DNA of 64,000 nucleotides. It comes from Parus major (Eukaryota > Chordata > Aves > Passeriformes > Paridae). The notes below the pieces were generated by a model. That model was given only the letters and a program-made list of their open reading frames with translations, had not been told where the DNA came from and did not search any database. Every line of letters starts with the position of its first letter. The stretch's first letter is position 1. The position numbers were made by a program, and so were the translations under genes. The stretch covers positions 47,113,507 through 47,177,506 of the forward strand of contig NC_031774.1 of assembly GCF_001522545.3 (NCBI RefSeq), given 5' to 3'. Positions 26,276-37,833 of the stretch are shown piece by piece.

Positions 26276-26381
26276 TATTTGTTAATTATGCATCAGATCA
26301 GTTCTAGTCCTAATTTGCAAAGAAATTTCTGAGATGTGCACAAGCTCTCCTCTCTGCCCTGGAGAATTTAAGTGCTCTGGG

Positions 26382-29300
26382 CTAGTCTTTCCTAGCAATT
26401 GGGTTCACAATTTTCCCCAGGAAGAGCACAGCATCAGTGGTTTTATCAATAACCATCATCAGGAAGGGCTTGTTGAAGTTGATGTGAGGAGGAGGAGGAA
26501 AAGGTAAACTTAATGGTACTATTTCTATCACAGTCACTGCAGCTGCCTCTGTGCCATTCTCTCTGACATCCACTGTGGCCTTGTGAATAGCCTGCAAGGA
26601 AAACAGAGATTACAATCAAGGAGCTGAAGAGAGGGAAGCAGCTGGAGAAAAATTTGCTTGCTTTTAACACTGTGAGACAATAATTCTTAAAAGAAAACAC
26701 AGGATGAATGCATGAGCTGGTGTGGAAAAAAAAATACTAGTGTCCAAGACACTATCTGCCCAAGACAAGCAAAGTTTGCTCTGAGTTCAAAAACAGTTTT
26801 CTTCAACAGAGTCAAATATGCCTGCTTGCAGAGATTGAGCAACACAGAAGATATTTTTTTTTCTTAGAGTAATAGTTTGTCCTTAATACTGGACACAAAA
26901 GAAGACATTTTTCATTTTGCATCAGTTTCTGTGTAAGCAAAATAATTCTCTCTGCAAAAACAATAGTGACAGGCTTTATAGAGTGCCCTTCTGTAACACA
27001 GGCCAGGGATAAGATTTTTCAAGGCTTTCTGTGGTAGGTATAGAAAATTTGTGTTTAGGAATTCATATGAGCTATTTCATTGGTTTTGGACAGTCCTCTG
27101 TTTTCTTCCTTCATTGTCTGCAACATATCTAAAATTTCCTTTCATGGGTCTCTGCTTACCCTTCACCAATTTACTTGGCTTTCCAGGCATCAGTCCCATA
27201 TCTACAACCCAGGTGTTTCCACATAACACAGGGGAGAATGTGAGGAATCACAAATAATATATGATGGAAGGACCTCTAGAGGCCATTGAATGCCACCAAC
27301 CCCCCTGCACTGTGTCACCTCTGACACCAGATGAGGTTAGTCAGGACATAATCCAGTCAGGATGTGAGTATTTACAAGGATGAAAATTTCCTAAGTAACC
27401 CATATGAGTTTTTGATCACCTTCATGGTGAAATTTTTTACATAATACCCAATCTGAATATCCCATTTTCTATATTTTTTGTGTTTTCTCTTGATGTATCA
27501 CAGTTCATCTGCAAGAAGAGTTTGTGTTCCATCTTGTCTGCACCTTTCTAATAAATATCTGTAGCCAGGGCTAAGAACCCCGCCTTCACCCTCACTTCTG
27601 ACTGGCTACCCTGGCTCTCCCAGCCCCTCCTCAGCCATCCTGCCCACCCTCCACTGCACTCACTGCCCCGGGGTGCCCACATGTCCCTTGTACTCAGGAG
27701 CCCCAAACTGGATGTGTTGAACTCCAGAGGCAGTCTCACAAGTGAAGAATAGAGGGAAGGCTCACCTCCCTCATGACACAAGGCATAGACTCCTCGGGAC
27801 TCTAGAGAAATCATTTTGTTTATCTGCATACTCATTTCTTGTTTGTGAAATGGGGCTATCCCTGTCCCATAACTCTGTTGTCCGTATAAATTCTGAAGTG
27901 CTCAGACAATGTAAAAATGAAAGGTGCATACATAGTATAAGAATGATTATTCCCAGACTTAAAGTCATAAATATGATTCTTGTCATGCATTACTTCTTTA
28001 ATACCAGCTTTTTGTGAAATTAATCCTGCTATGCTTTCTGGTTGTTTTCTTCTTCAGAGACTTTCAGCTAAGTTTGTAGGATCACTGTGTTGTTGATATT
28101 AAGACAATTTAGTATTAAACTTAGGAACAACAGCTATTTAATGCCTAACCTTTTCCTTCCTTTATTACCATCATTAAGCAATGACTGCACTCTAGGGGTA
28201 GCATCAACCTATTTGTAGGATTAAAACTGCATAAAAACAAGGCAGAAAAATCTCTTGATTATCATCGTTGCTTGCATACTTACTTTGGAAACCTTCAGAA
28301 GAAGATTTTTTGCCACTCCAGAGAGATCAGCCTGATCACTGAACACCTCTGTCACACCCATTTTCTTAAACAGGCTCTTAACATCATAGGAGCCCGAGAC
28401 GGAGAACTGTGGAAGATCCAAGTAGATGTTCCTTTTCAAAAATAAATAAAAATGTGAGTTTGTTATTGCAAGATCCCTTGAATCAATATCTCTTGCAGTT
28501 ATATATCTATCCTAAATACCCAAGGAGCTAAGGCTTGACTTCCTAAGGCAGTGATAAATCTCATGTTAAAGAATGAGAAACTGAGGTATCTGTCCCACCA
28601 GCCACAGTCTGATCTGTGGTGCAGGGGTAGGGTGATGGTTTATGAAAATGACTGACTGGAAAATATTATCCAGACTGGAGAAAAATAAATTGTATTTTCT
28701 CTTTAACTGGCTTCCTCCTACTGAAGGCAGGTTCTGGAGGGCAATCTACCCATCTGCAGGATCCTCTCAACTGGGAGCTGTGACTGGGGGAGCTGAGAGG
28801 GTTCCCCTTTGGTATGAATTCACATGATACCTTGTCTGGGTTAAAGGAGCTCAGTAGTGCTTGTTCCTCAGAGCTGTACTTAGCAATTCATCATGGTATC
28901 CTAAGTTTTACCTTTCCTGGATGAGGAGTTTTGGCCTGTTCAATATTTAAACAAAGCTCCAATTAAAATATTACCTTTTTTCAAATGATCTCAACCAATT
29001 AGCCACTGTTTCCTTTAGCAGAGCATCTTCCACCTGTTTCATTGTCCCTTCATCAGGCAGAACAAAAAATGAAGTAACATTTCCTTTGTATGGGATTTCT
29101 ACTACCCAACAAGATAACTTCTCATCCCTGTGGACATTAAAGTCCTCGTTTTGATGCATCATTTTGACCTTAACAGAATTCTCAGCATCCAAAAAGAAGT
29201 CATCATCTCTCGTGTTGAAATTGTTGAAAGGTCTTTCCCAGGAGCCTTTGAAAAAAAGAATGAGTATAGAATTTTAAAAAAGGAATAATAAAGTTGTGCC

Positions 29301-30498
29301 ACATTAATTGATGCTTAAAATAATGTACTTGAACTGTAGAGAAAGCAACAAGCTTACGTCAATTTAAGGATTCTTGATCCCTGGCCTTGGAAAGAAACCT
29401 CTTTTCAATGGTTTTAATAAAAATTACACAAGAAAAGTATAGTTTGAGGCTTGCAGTGGAAAAGAGATGAGCTTTTATTCAGATAATAGTAAATCTTTCA
29501 TAGACTCCAACTATACAAGGTTCAGGTTTGTTTCTTTCATGCAGGTGTCGTCTGTGTTTGACCATGTCCTGCACAGCCAAACACCCGTGCCTTCCAACAA
29601 ATGGTCATAAATTCTGAATGTCTTCAGCTCTGAACCTGGCTTAAAATTTATATTACTTCTGCTGATTCTTCTATTTTTTCATTCTTTTTTAAATTTCTCA
29701 TATAGAAAATGATTATTTGAAATATTTTCCTGTGTAATTTAAAAATAGAAAGATGTGTTTTAAATTAGATTATAGGATGAAAAAAAGTGAAAAAGTTTTG
29801 TTTCTTAGAACTTCCAGATCTTATTTGTATAGCTGCTACTCATGTCTGTCACTCACCTCTAAAGAAAATGTAGTTAATGAGAACAATCACATTTTCTGGA
29901 TCAAGACTCTTCAATAAGTCAACAAATTTGCCATGTGTTTTTGTTTCCACATAGTCATTGATTTTCCTTAGAGCCTCTGGAGGATTCTTGAAGTTGGTAG
30001 AAATAGCTTCAGCATAATAAAAATTTGAGACATGATCCAAAAAGTTTTGAAGCAATTCCACGTGGTTATCTATGAACAGGGCATTGCCCATGTTCAACTG
30101 GACTTCTCGGTGAGGGTCATTCAGCAGCTGGAGGATTCGCTGAAATCCTTCATGAATCTCCTGCTCCTCCAGCTGAGTCAGGTTGAAGGCAAGGCCTTTG
30201 TGCAGCTCTCTGAGAGTGTTTGATCTGGCCCCCAGGGTGAGCATTGAAAAGGCAGTGGAGATACTCAAAGGAGAGAAGAAAATGTTCCCATCTCCAAAAT
30301 CATCTCTGATCTGCCTGTAAAGCTTAAATGCAAAGTCAGCGTTGCTGGGGGCTAGCTTGACATGAGGCAAGTTTTCAACATCAGCCTGGGACTGGTGTTT
30401 TGGGGAATGGTGTACTTGTTCCTGCTGTTGACCCTGGACTTGAAGTCCAAAAAGCAGCAAACACAAATACAGTGCAGACTTCATTGTCCTGAATAGTC
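26382..30498 (-). CDS. Gene B: intact alpha-1-antitrypsin-like serpin, predicted P1 Leu
   Basis: A secreted serine protease inhibitor of clade A with four coding exons: 29857-30498 (ATG at 30484, acceptor TTCTTAACAG), 28975-29245 (271 nt), 28284-28431 (148 nt) and 26382-26591. All have GT/AG borders and compatible phases, giving 418 aa. The in-frame upstream ATG at 30520 lies before the acceptor and is not used. Signal peptide MKSALYLCLLLFGLQVQG is followed by NADFAFKLY, NIFFSPLSIS, LAFNLT (glycosylation sequon), GNALFI, WERPF, LSCWVVEIPY, SVSGSYDV, DQADLSG and C-terminal GKIVNP. The reactive-loop hinge GTEAAAVT starts at residue 362 with small residues, as expected for an inhibitory serpin. 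Counting 15 from the hinge Gly gives P1-P1' Leu376-Ser377, which would suit an elastase- or chymotrypsin-like target. The loop is four residues longer than antitrypsin's and very proline-rich on the primed side (SLPFPPPPH). Confidence 0.93.
27258..27780 (-). mobile_element. CR1-type LINE fragment inside gene B intron 3
   Basis: Antisense CR1 matches include GATGGAAGGACCTCTAGAGG at the 3' side, an AATACCCAATCTGAAT core and, at the far end, CCCCAAACTGGATGTGTTGA, then GTGAAGAATAGAGGGAAGGC and TCACCTCCCTC. It has decayed strongly. It lies between exons 3 and 4 of gene B, which partly explains why that intron (about 1.7 kb) is longer than in genes C and D. Confidence 0.8.
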
Positions 30499-32103
30499 CT
30501 GTTAAGAAAGAACAGAGCAACTTTTAGGTCTAGAGAAGTTTTTCTTTACTGAATAAAAAGATTTTTTATTCTACATACTGATTTTCAGATGTCAATCATT
30601 AGAACTATTATTCTTTTTGGAAATGCTGTTCTACTTGGCCTCTGGGCAGTCTATTTCTAGTCAGTTGACCAAGGAGCAAAGGGAAGAATCAGCTTTCCTG
30701 AGGTATTATGTGTGAAATAGTCCTTGCTTCTGACCAGCATGGCCTCAGTGCATTCTTAAGTACCTTGGGGTACCTGGCTGAGTTCATGCATTGGCACCCA
30801 TCTATCTGGTAAGTACTTTGGCAGAGTGACCAACTTTTGCTGATATGTTTCTGTGATACCCATGGTCTTGTTATTACTTTGGTTTTCAGGCACTGCAGAG
30901 ATAGTCAGTTATAGCAGTGTATAAAATCCACCTAAATGCTCAGCCTTTAAACTGCTTATATATTTCTGACTCTTATATAACAGCTCTGACTCAAGACTTA
31001 TATTATTTCACCATTTTACCTTAAGTGTTCAAGCAAATTGAGGCTAAATCAAGAAAGTTTATTTACACAATGTGCTCTATATTGCGCATAAACTATACAT
31101 AATATTGCAAAGCTCAAGACTCAAGAGCTTAGGAAAAGCTACAGTGGCATCTGCCTTGCTGTGTATATGAAACTTGATGACCCTTCCCTTTGCTTCAACT
31201 GACAGAAGCTAAATCATCATAACCCCACAGTCTTTCTTCCATCCTTTTGGTGGAATAATCCTGTGACATACTGGAGAAGAATGCTCTCCATATAGGGCCT
31301 CACCTAAATTATCTCAAATGACAGAAACTCAAACTCATGAAGCAAGCACTGGCCCTCAGGGAAATAGGGATTGTCTGAATACTGTTCATAGCAGCTGTAT
31401 ACTTATTCTGAAGAATGAGATTCTGCTCAGAATCTGCCTCAGGCTGTGTGTCTAAAGCCAGGTCCAGGTCTTGCACCAGACACACTATGGGGAGTGGTTA
31501 TTTCCAAATGAACTTTTCTAAATGTCCATTATGAAAAACTGGAGATAAAAGCTGTTGAAGTGCTGAGTATGGGAGCTATGCTCAGCATGTCTAAAATGCT
31601 GGGTATAAACACTGAGGAAAAAAAAAGGCATTCAAACTCTTGATAATTCATTTTTGTTCTGGTAATAACTCGTTTCATAATTCCCCAAATCTGCCTTTGG
31701 GAGAGACTGATTTCTCTTCCTGGCTACTTGCAAGTAGCCTGGTCTTTAGTCATACTAGACAGAAATGAAGCTGCTCTCATTGATCCTGCATCAGCCTGGA
31801 ATAGTTGGGACATTGAGAGTTCAACTAAATTTATTCCTCTGGGAGCAGAGACAAGGGGTTTTTTCCTTATCTTGGTATTGATTGTTGGGTATTCATTTTG
31901 GACCTCATAACCCTGTCATCCTGTCACTGTAGCTAGGAGCTGGATTACTGAATGAATTCTCCTTCAAACATTCAGGACATGCTTCCAGAAGCTAAAATAA
32001 TTTCCAATTACTCTACAAAACAAGTTAATCTTACCAGTAAATAGCAGGGATCACACACAGCACACAGTCAAAGACTTCTAAGAAAGTATAATGTGGTACT
32101 TAC
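30499..32103 (-). other. Presumed leader intron of gene B
   Basis: This lies between the candidate leader exon donor (32104) and the first coding exon acceptor. No exon signature, RNA gene or obvious repeat was seen. Confidence 0.4.
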
Positions 32104-32195
32104 TGTGCCGGACTTTTCTTTCACAATGCTTCTCCCCTCTTATTCATTTGCTTCCTAGTATTATTAGCGTCCACTGGTAAAGATTAAACAGGGCA
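32104..32195 (-). promoter_or_regulatory. Probable gene B promoter and leader exon
   Basis: On the minus strand GCCCTGTTTAATCTTTACC, then GTGGACG, then AATGAATAAGAGGGGAG align in order with gene A's promoter GCCCTGGTTAATGTTTTCT, GAGGACG, TATAAATAAGAGAGGGAG. The leader exon ends at 32104 with donor CGGCACA|GTAAGTACC. The TATA box is degenerate (AATGAATAAG) and the HNF1-like half site is TTTAAT instead of GTTAAT, so strength may differ from gene A. The start site is not fixed, and the assignment rests on conservation between copies. Confidence 0.5.
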
Positions 32196-33489
32196 AATAA
32201 GAGTTATTTGCAAAGCAAAGATTGAATAAACTCTTTCTTTCCTGGATATCAAATATTTAAAGTCTTTTTCCCATCACACAGCCAGAACAATGCCAGCACC
32301 TAGCCAGCTCTAAAGGGAAAGAAAGACCAGGGACTTGGCTGCTCTTGGCTCAAACTAAACTGTAAGTAAAAGAGTTTTACCAATAACTGTGGTGAATGAG
32401 TTCCTGAAAACATGAGAAGAACATGCAAAAGCAAAGAAAAGACAAAAACACAGATGCCCTGTCCCACTGAACTTTCTGCACAGGATACCTTGATGCACCA
32501 ATGCCATCTAATTGAGTACCCAAGGCAGCAGCAAGTTTGTTCAGGTACAGCTCCACCCTGCCCTAAATGCCATTATTTGCTGGGCTCTGAGCACTGGTTA
32601 GCTTTTTGAGGGACCTTTGATGAGTATTTTAGAAATTACTAAAGTGAAAAGCAAGGCATAGAATGGCTTGAAAAATAACTAAAATAAGAAAAAAAATAGA
32701 AGAATGAAATAGGCAAGCTTTTCCACAGCAAAATGCTAACTGGGGAGAAAAGAGGTCTTAATCCCTTGTGTTATCTATTCAGAGGATAAGCATGAGTTAC
32801 ATACATATCATACATATCTTTCACTGGGATCCCTCTCAGAGGAAGCTGAAACAGGCACAATTTAGCTATTTAGAAGGTTATTTAAGGATGAGGTGCATGA
32901 CACTTATCCTAATTAGCAATGACTAATTATTTCCATTGAATGTACATGATTTTGCCCCGGGTAAACTTTCAATTTATCTACACATAGGAATCAACCGTCA
33001 TTGTTATTGCTATGTAACTGCTCTCTCTTACAAGACAGAGGCAGGGTTTGTCAGAATACAGAATACAGAGAGGAGTTTTTTTCATGATATGTGCAAGTAC
33101 CCAGAAAGTTTATTGCAGCATTATGTAAAATGACCAAGTTTCAGGAATAGCAAGTGTGCTGTTGCTTAACTTTTGCAAAGACAAGATATTTTTCTCAAGC
33201 CTAGGCCTGCCTACATAGATAGCATTATTCTTTCAGCCCAGTCCTAATGCTTGGCTAACCATCTGAAGGATACCACTGTTTCTTGAGAAGAATTTCTGGG
33301 AACATCAAAGCTGCTGCAGTGATTCCTCTCTCCCAGGAGATGCAGCAGAACTCAGCATGTCAGGGACAGCATGGAAAGTTGTTTCTGTCCCTGCTCACAG
33401 TTCCCAGGCACCAGATCCTCTGACCCTGGCCCAAGTGTCTTCCTAGACAAGGTTAAGACCAGCAGTTACAGCAAACCCACAAATGATCA
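32196..33489. other. Intergenic; expected site of pseudogene exon 4, not found
   Basis: The final exon of the 33.5-35.7 kb pseudogene would be expected here. I found no hinge, FNxPF or GKIVNP coding remnant on the minus strand and no other gene. Confidence 0.4.
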
Positions 33490-35662
33490 TTTTCAAAGAA
33501 TCAGCTTCCCAGCAATTCCAGACTGATCAGCATGGTTAATGAATCTGTCAGTCACACTCAGTCCTTTGAAGAATTCCTTTAGGTCACAGGTGCCAGAACT
33601 AGAGACTCTTGGATAATATATTTTGCTTCTGTTGAAGGCGAAGGAAAATGAAGGTGAATCACCACACATAGGCATCACCTGCATGTCAGCCAGGCAGCAG
33701 GTCTGTGAAAACACAGGGAGAGGAAAGCAGTTCACTGCACATTCCTGTTAGAAATGGCTGTGTCCCCAGAACACAGGGAAATGCAAGGCCAAACCAGAAA
33801 TTTTGTGTGGTTTTGCAGAAGGAGAGCCATCCAGGGGAATTGCACAGAAGACAGTGTGGAGTTCCTGGATGCTTTGGGATAAGTGGTGGCTGTGACAGGG
33901 GGATTCTTGCTCCAGGAACCAGGGGAGTCATATAAAGGACTGACAAACAGGCTCTTCCCATTGGCCTGATAATGAGCTATATGGAAGGAATTAACAAATA
34001 ATTTCATAATCTTTCTCCCTACTACTTTCTCCAGTTATGCAATGTGCCTTGGTTCCTCCTTACAGGAGCAGTTTCATCCCATATCATTAAATTATTTCTG
34101 TTGCTGCTTGGTCATGAGATTATCATATTTCAGTTGCTGCTTGGTCATCTGGTTATTATATGCTGGCTTTGCAAGTTATATTTCAGTGATTTCCATGGCA
34201 AATGATTTCTGACTACAAAAACAAAAGATCAGCAAGATAAATGTGTACACTGTCTGATAAATACTCATGCAGCCATTTCTTTTTTCCCTGTAAAGATGTA
34301 TCATTCAAAGTATGTCTACAAAAGTTCATCTAAATTGACTTGACATATGTAACTTAATTAAAATCAGGAAATAGGTAAGGTATAATTGCAAAACTGGTGT
34401 AAGTAGAATAAAAATCAACTCCTTTCAGTAATTTTAGCTTTTTCTGTAGAGGGCTTCCCAAATATACTCTCAAAGTCTTACAAATATTTCATCCTTTTCC
34501 CCTTGAATAATGAAAGTGCTTTAGGCTGCCATTTCAAAAACCAGCATGACTAAAAGAAAGAAAAAAAAGCTGAAGCCTAAAGCAAAAGTCTGTGACAGAA
34601 CTGAGAAGAGAAACTAGACCTTTCCTACTTTGTTTTCAGCTTCTTTCTCCAATGCAATAGGAATCTTTGAATTGAAATTTCGTATAAACTCACAGTCTGC
34701 TAGAAGAAAGCTGTATAAGCAGAATCAAATCTGCTTTCTTCCTTCTGTGTTATAGCTCAGAAAAAAAATAAAGTCCTTTTATTATCAGGTGTGATTCCTT
34801 TTCTCACAGCAAACATTTTACCTTGGATGATTATTTCATCAGTGTTCAGAAGACAATATTTTACATTTTCTACTTTTTCTGTACTTAATCTCTTAACATT
34901 GAATGAAAAAGTGTTTCCATCAGCATACAAGCAAGTAAGGCCTGATGTGAATTCCATTTGAGTCAATCAGACAGCATTGTAATGTTCAATATGAATAATC
35001 TGTTACTGACAGCTCAGATTTTCCTGATATATTTTCCATGAAGTTCTCAGCTGAATACATACCTGACACTACCAAAGATTTCAAAACTAGTTGTTAGAAG
35101 TTTTATAAAAAAAATTCAAATAAAACACTGGTGAAAATAAGTAACAGTAGGTAGAATTCAAGATCAAAATTTTGCTCTCAAAATCTATCTTAGCTTGAAT
35201 TTCTTTTTTTCAAAAGATACATCAAACTCAAGTAGTTAAGACTACAGACTAAAACCCTGAATTAATAACAATGGTACAAGAACTTAGAGATGGCATGTGT
35301 AACTTCCAGTATTAAAAAAAGTGACAGAAAATGAAAATTGTTGTGCCCTCCTAAGTGCCAGTGAGGTTAAGGGACATCCCTTCCAGCATCTGAGCCTGAC
35401 TGGTGGCACCAAAGACCAGGGAAAACAGAGGAAAAGCAGCTGAGAAGCTGACCAGGGAGAGGAAAACACTCTTGTCAGGTTCTTGGGCAGTCAGTTGCCT
35501 GCAAAACTGTAAGGAAGAGTGCATGTTTCTGAGGACTATCCAAGGATGTCCCTTGTGGGCCTGCTGTTCCTGTGGAGCTTAGTTTTCCTGCTGTGCTTGT
35601 GGCCACTGAGCTGTTGACACTTAAGGACAACAGACTCACATGCAGCAAAAGGAGCATTTCAT
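33490..35662 (-). pseudogene. Decayed clade A serpin pseudogene between genes B and C
   Basis: Three decayed exons remain in order. Exon 1 (about 35350-35662) starts MKCSFCCM and hits a stop at codon 9. After frameshifts it reads FCRQLTAQEPDKSVFLSLVS and SQAQMLEGMSLNLT, matching gene C ([34 protein letters not shown]). A stop follows at once, and the remaining half of the exon is missing. Exon 2 (about 33720-33977) keeps only the splice-adjacent QWEEP and a degraded VQFPW. Exon 3 (about 33490-33645) is the best preserved: KIYYPRVSSSGTCDLKEF followed by INHADQSGIAGKL, corresponding to the SGTYD and ADLSG motifs. The conserved exon 2-exon 3 spacing is lost and exon 4 is not seen. Nearest relative by eye is gene C. 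Confidence 0.85.
34100..34148. repeat. Short direct duplication, 33-bp period
   Basis: GTTGCTGCTTGGTCAT occurs at 34100-34115 and again at 34133-34148, with related flanking ATTATCATAT/GTTATTATAT. It is a two-copy local tandem duplication in the gap between pseudogene exons 1 and 2. Confidence 0.85.
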
Positions 35663-37833
35663 GCAGTCGTGGATAAAGAAAAATTGTAAGCAGATTTCAT
35701 ATCTGGGTACCATGCCAAAAACAACTCCTAAATTCATCCATCTGGCCCTTTGAGAACTTTTATAATTATTATTTTATCAGGTTATATTCATCATTCTGAT
35801 TTGTCAGTAAAATAACTTCTAAAAATTTTTAGCAATCAAAAAATATGAGTTTCCCTTTTGTCTGGCACTGTCTTTGAGAATGAATTGATCACCTAAGATT
35901 TGGTTATATCTCTCTGGCTCGGCACTAATTTGGCAGTGGTGTTACTGCAGTCATGCTCTGCTTTAGCATCACTGCCAGGTCTGAGGAGTGGGGAGTTATG
36001 TTCTTTATCACCTCCATCTCTTCCTGTTCTCTCTGCCTGCCTCTGCACAGTTCTTGGAAGGAGAGCTGCATGATGTTGGCTTTGGGTGCCGAGCCTTTCT
36101 CAGCAAGGGATCCACCTGCCAAAGGAAGCTCTCCAATGGCCTTTTTCTGCCAGCTGATTCCAGCTTGCAGTGTCAGGCCACACTTAGCAAGCAGCTGGAT
36201 CCTGGAACTAGTGACAGATTTTCTGAATCATAATAAAAATCTTGGTTTCAATATTTTTAAGGAGAAAAGGGGAAATAGATGATGGACACTGCCTATGCTT
36301 CCACAGTAAGTTGTATCACATTTTAAATTGCATTTGAGTTCATTCATGTTACAACATAATGGAATTAAACTTTCATATTTTATGCTTCATGGTAGTTTCT
36401 ATGTGCTCATCTTTGAAGTGTGTCTGGTATCATCTAAGGAATTGCACAATTCCTTAATGAAGAGCAGCCTTTTGAACATAAGCACTCACATTTACTGTGA
36501 AAATGAGCATACACAATTTCAGCAAATGCACAGGACTGCTCAGGAGAGACCACCCAAACACATCAGTGCTAAGTACACGGGGGTCTCACAGTCTGTGACT
36601 TGAAGTAGTTTTGAAAGGTGTTTATTGAACTGCCTTGTCTTAGTCCACATCAGGGTCTCCAGTTCCCTCATTTCTGAGAAGTAGTTGTGAAAGCCTATCA
36701 GCATCACCTGGAATTGAGTATTATTAAAAAAAAATTCAGATTTCCAGCAGAGTGGGAGCTCACAGGGCTGTGTGATGACTTTCCCATGCCTCTGCTGCTC
36801 ACTCTGGCAGCAGAGTACACAGAGCAGTTTTGGGGAACAGACCTGACCATCAGACACTTACATTCTTGTACTTTTAGTACAGTTTCAGACACATGCCACA
36901 TTCTTCCAAACAAGTGCTAGGCCTGAGTTTGGAGTTAGCACAGGCCAAGAGGCATTTCCAGCAAGTTGATGGGATGACTTGTGGGGTTGGAGTTAAGCAA
37001 TGTGGGTATGACCTGTGATGAGCCAGTTGACCTCATGGTTAGAGAACAGATCTTAGAGCACTTTATTTACATGCATAGATCTATACTCTGGAGATAGGAT
37101 TAATCTCAATATTTGTTTCTCCACTTCCAGGTATTCATATCCTGTCCCTTTTGAACATCCACTTACAAGGGACTTCCATTTCCAAGAAATACAAGGTTAA
37201 ATCTGTAATGCAATGCCAGTAGAAACCTTTGGATATCCAGCCAACTAGAACATTCCCCAGCACTGCTTCCACATTTTTGTGCAGTTTGTTACATTAATGG
37301 GCAGCTCAAAGAGGCCAACACAATGTGGGTGGATGCCATCAGCTGTGAATGTCCTCAAGGAGTATGGAATAAGACTTGGCCTTCAAAGGAGGTTCCTAGG
37401 CCTGGTCTAAAGTGATTGACTCTCCCAGTGTGTAATTTGCAGCTACACCTTCCTTCTACTGGAAACCCTACCAGTGTCAGAAGCCAACCTGTAGTTTGCA
37501 AAGAATTAATTTGGATTTATCCACTCAAATTTTATTTACTTACAGTGTTTTAACTGAGTCTCTCAGCTGGATATTACCTTGCTTTTCAAAGATGGCACTG
37601 ATCACTAAAAGGGTGATTTATCAAATTCTTCACAATTCACTAATAGGTGTATCTCAGTTGTTACTTTCCAGGGAAGGACAAAGCAAAGAGAGTGTTTCTA
37701 AGAATGACTGCTCTCTTTCCTGATTTCTTTGGAAAAAGACAATAATTAGTAACTGTTGGGATATAAATTTAATCACAATGAACAATAATTCCATAAAATG
37801 CAGTTCCAATCAATAAGACCAGCCACTGACCAG
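35663..37833. other. Intergenic between pseudogene and gene C
   Basis: No gene is recognised. Open minus frames at 35925-36122 and 36540-36857 show no motif I can name. The region immediately below 37834 is the presumed gene C 3' UTR, and a minus-strand AATAAA at about 37531 is a possible polyadenylation signal. Confidence 0.4.

Noticed and set aside
34757..34966. 69-codon minus-strand frame ending near a GTAAAA donor-like site between pseudogene exons
   Set aside because: It does not match any serpin exon or other family I recognise, and there is no acceptor of quality.
37280..37320. Minus-strand GCCCATTAATGTAAC as a possible promoter for the pseudogene
   Set aside because: Only a short partial match to the A/B promoter block, without the following conserved elements.
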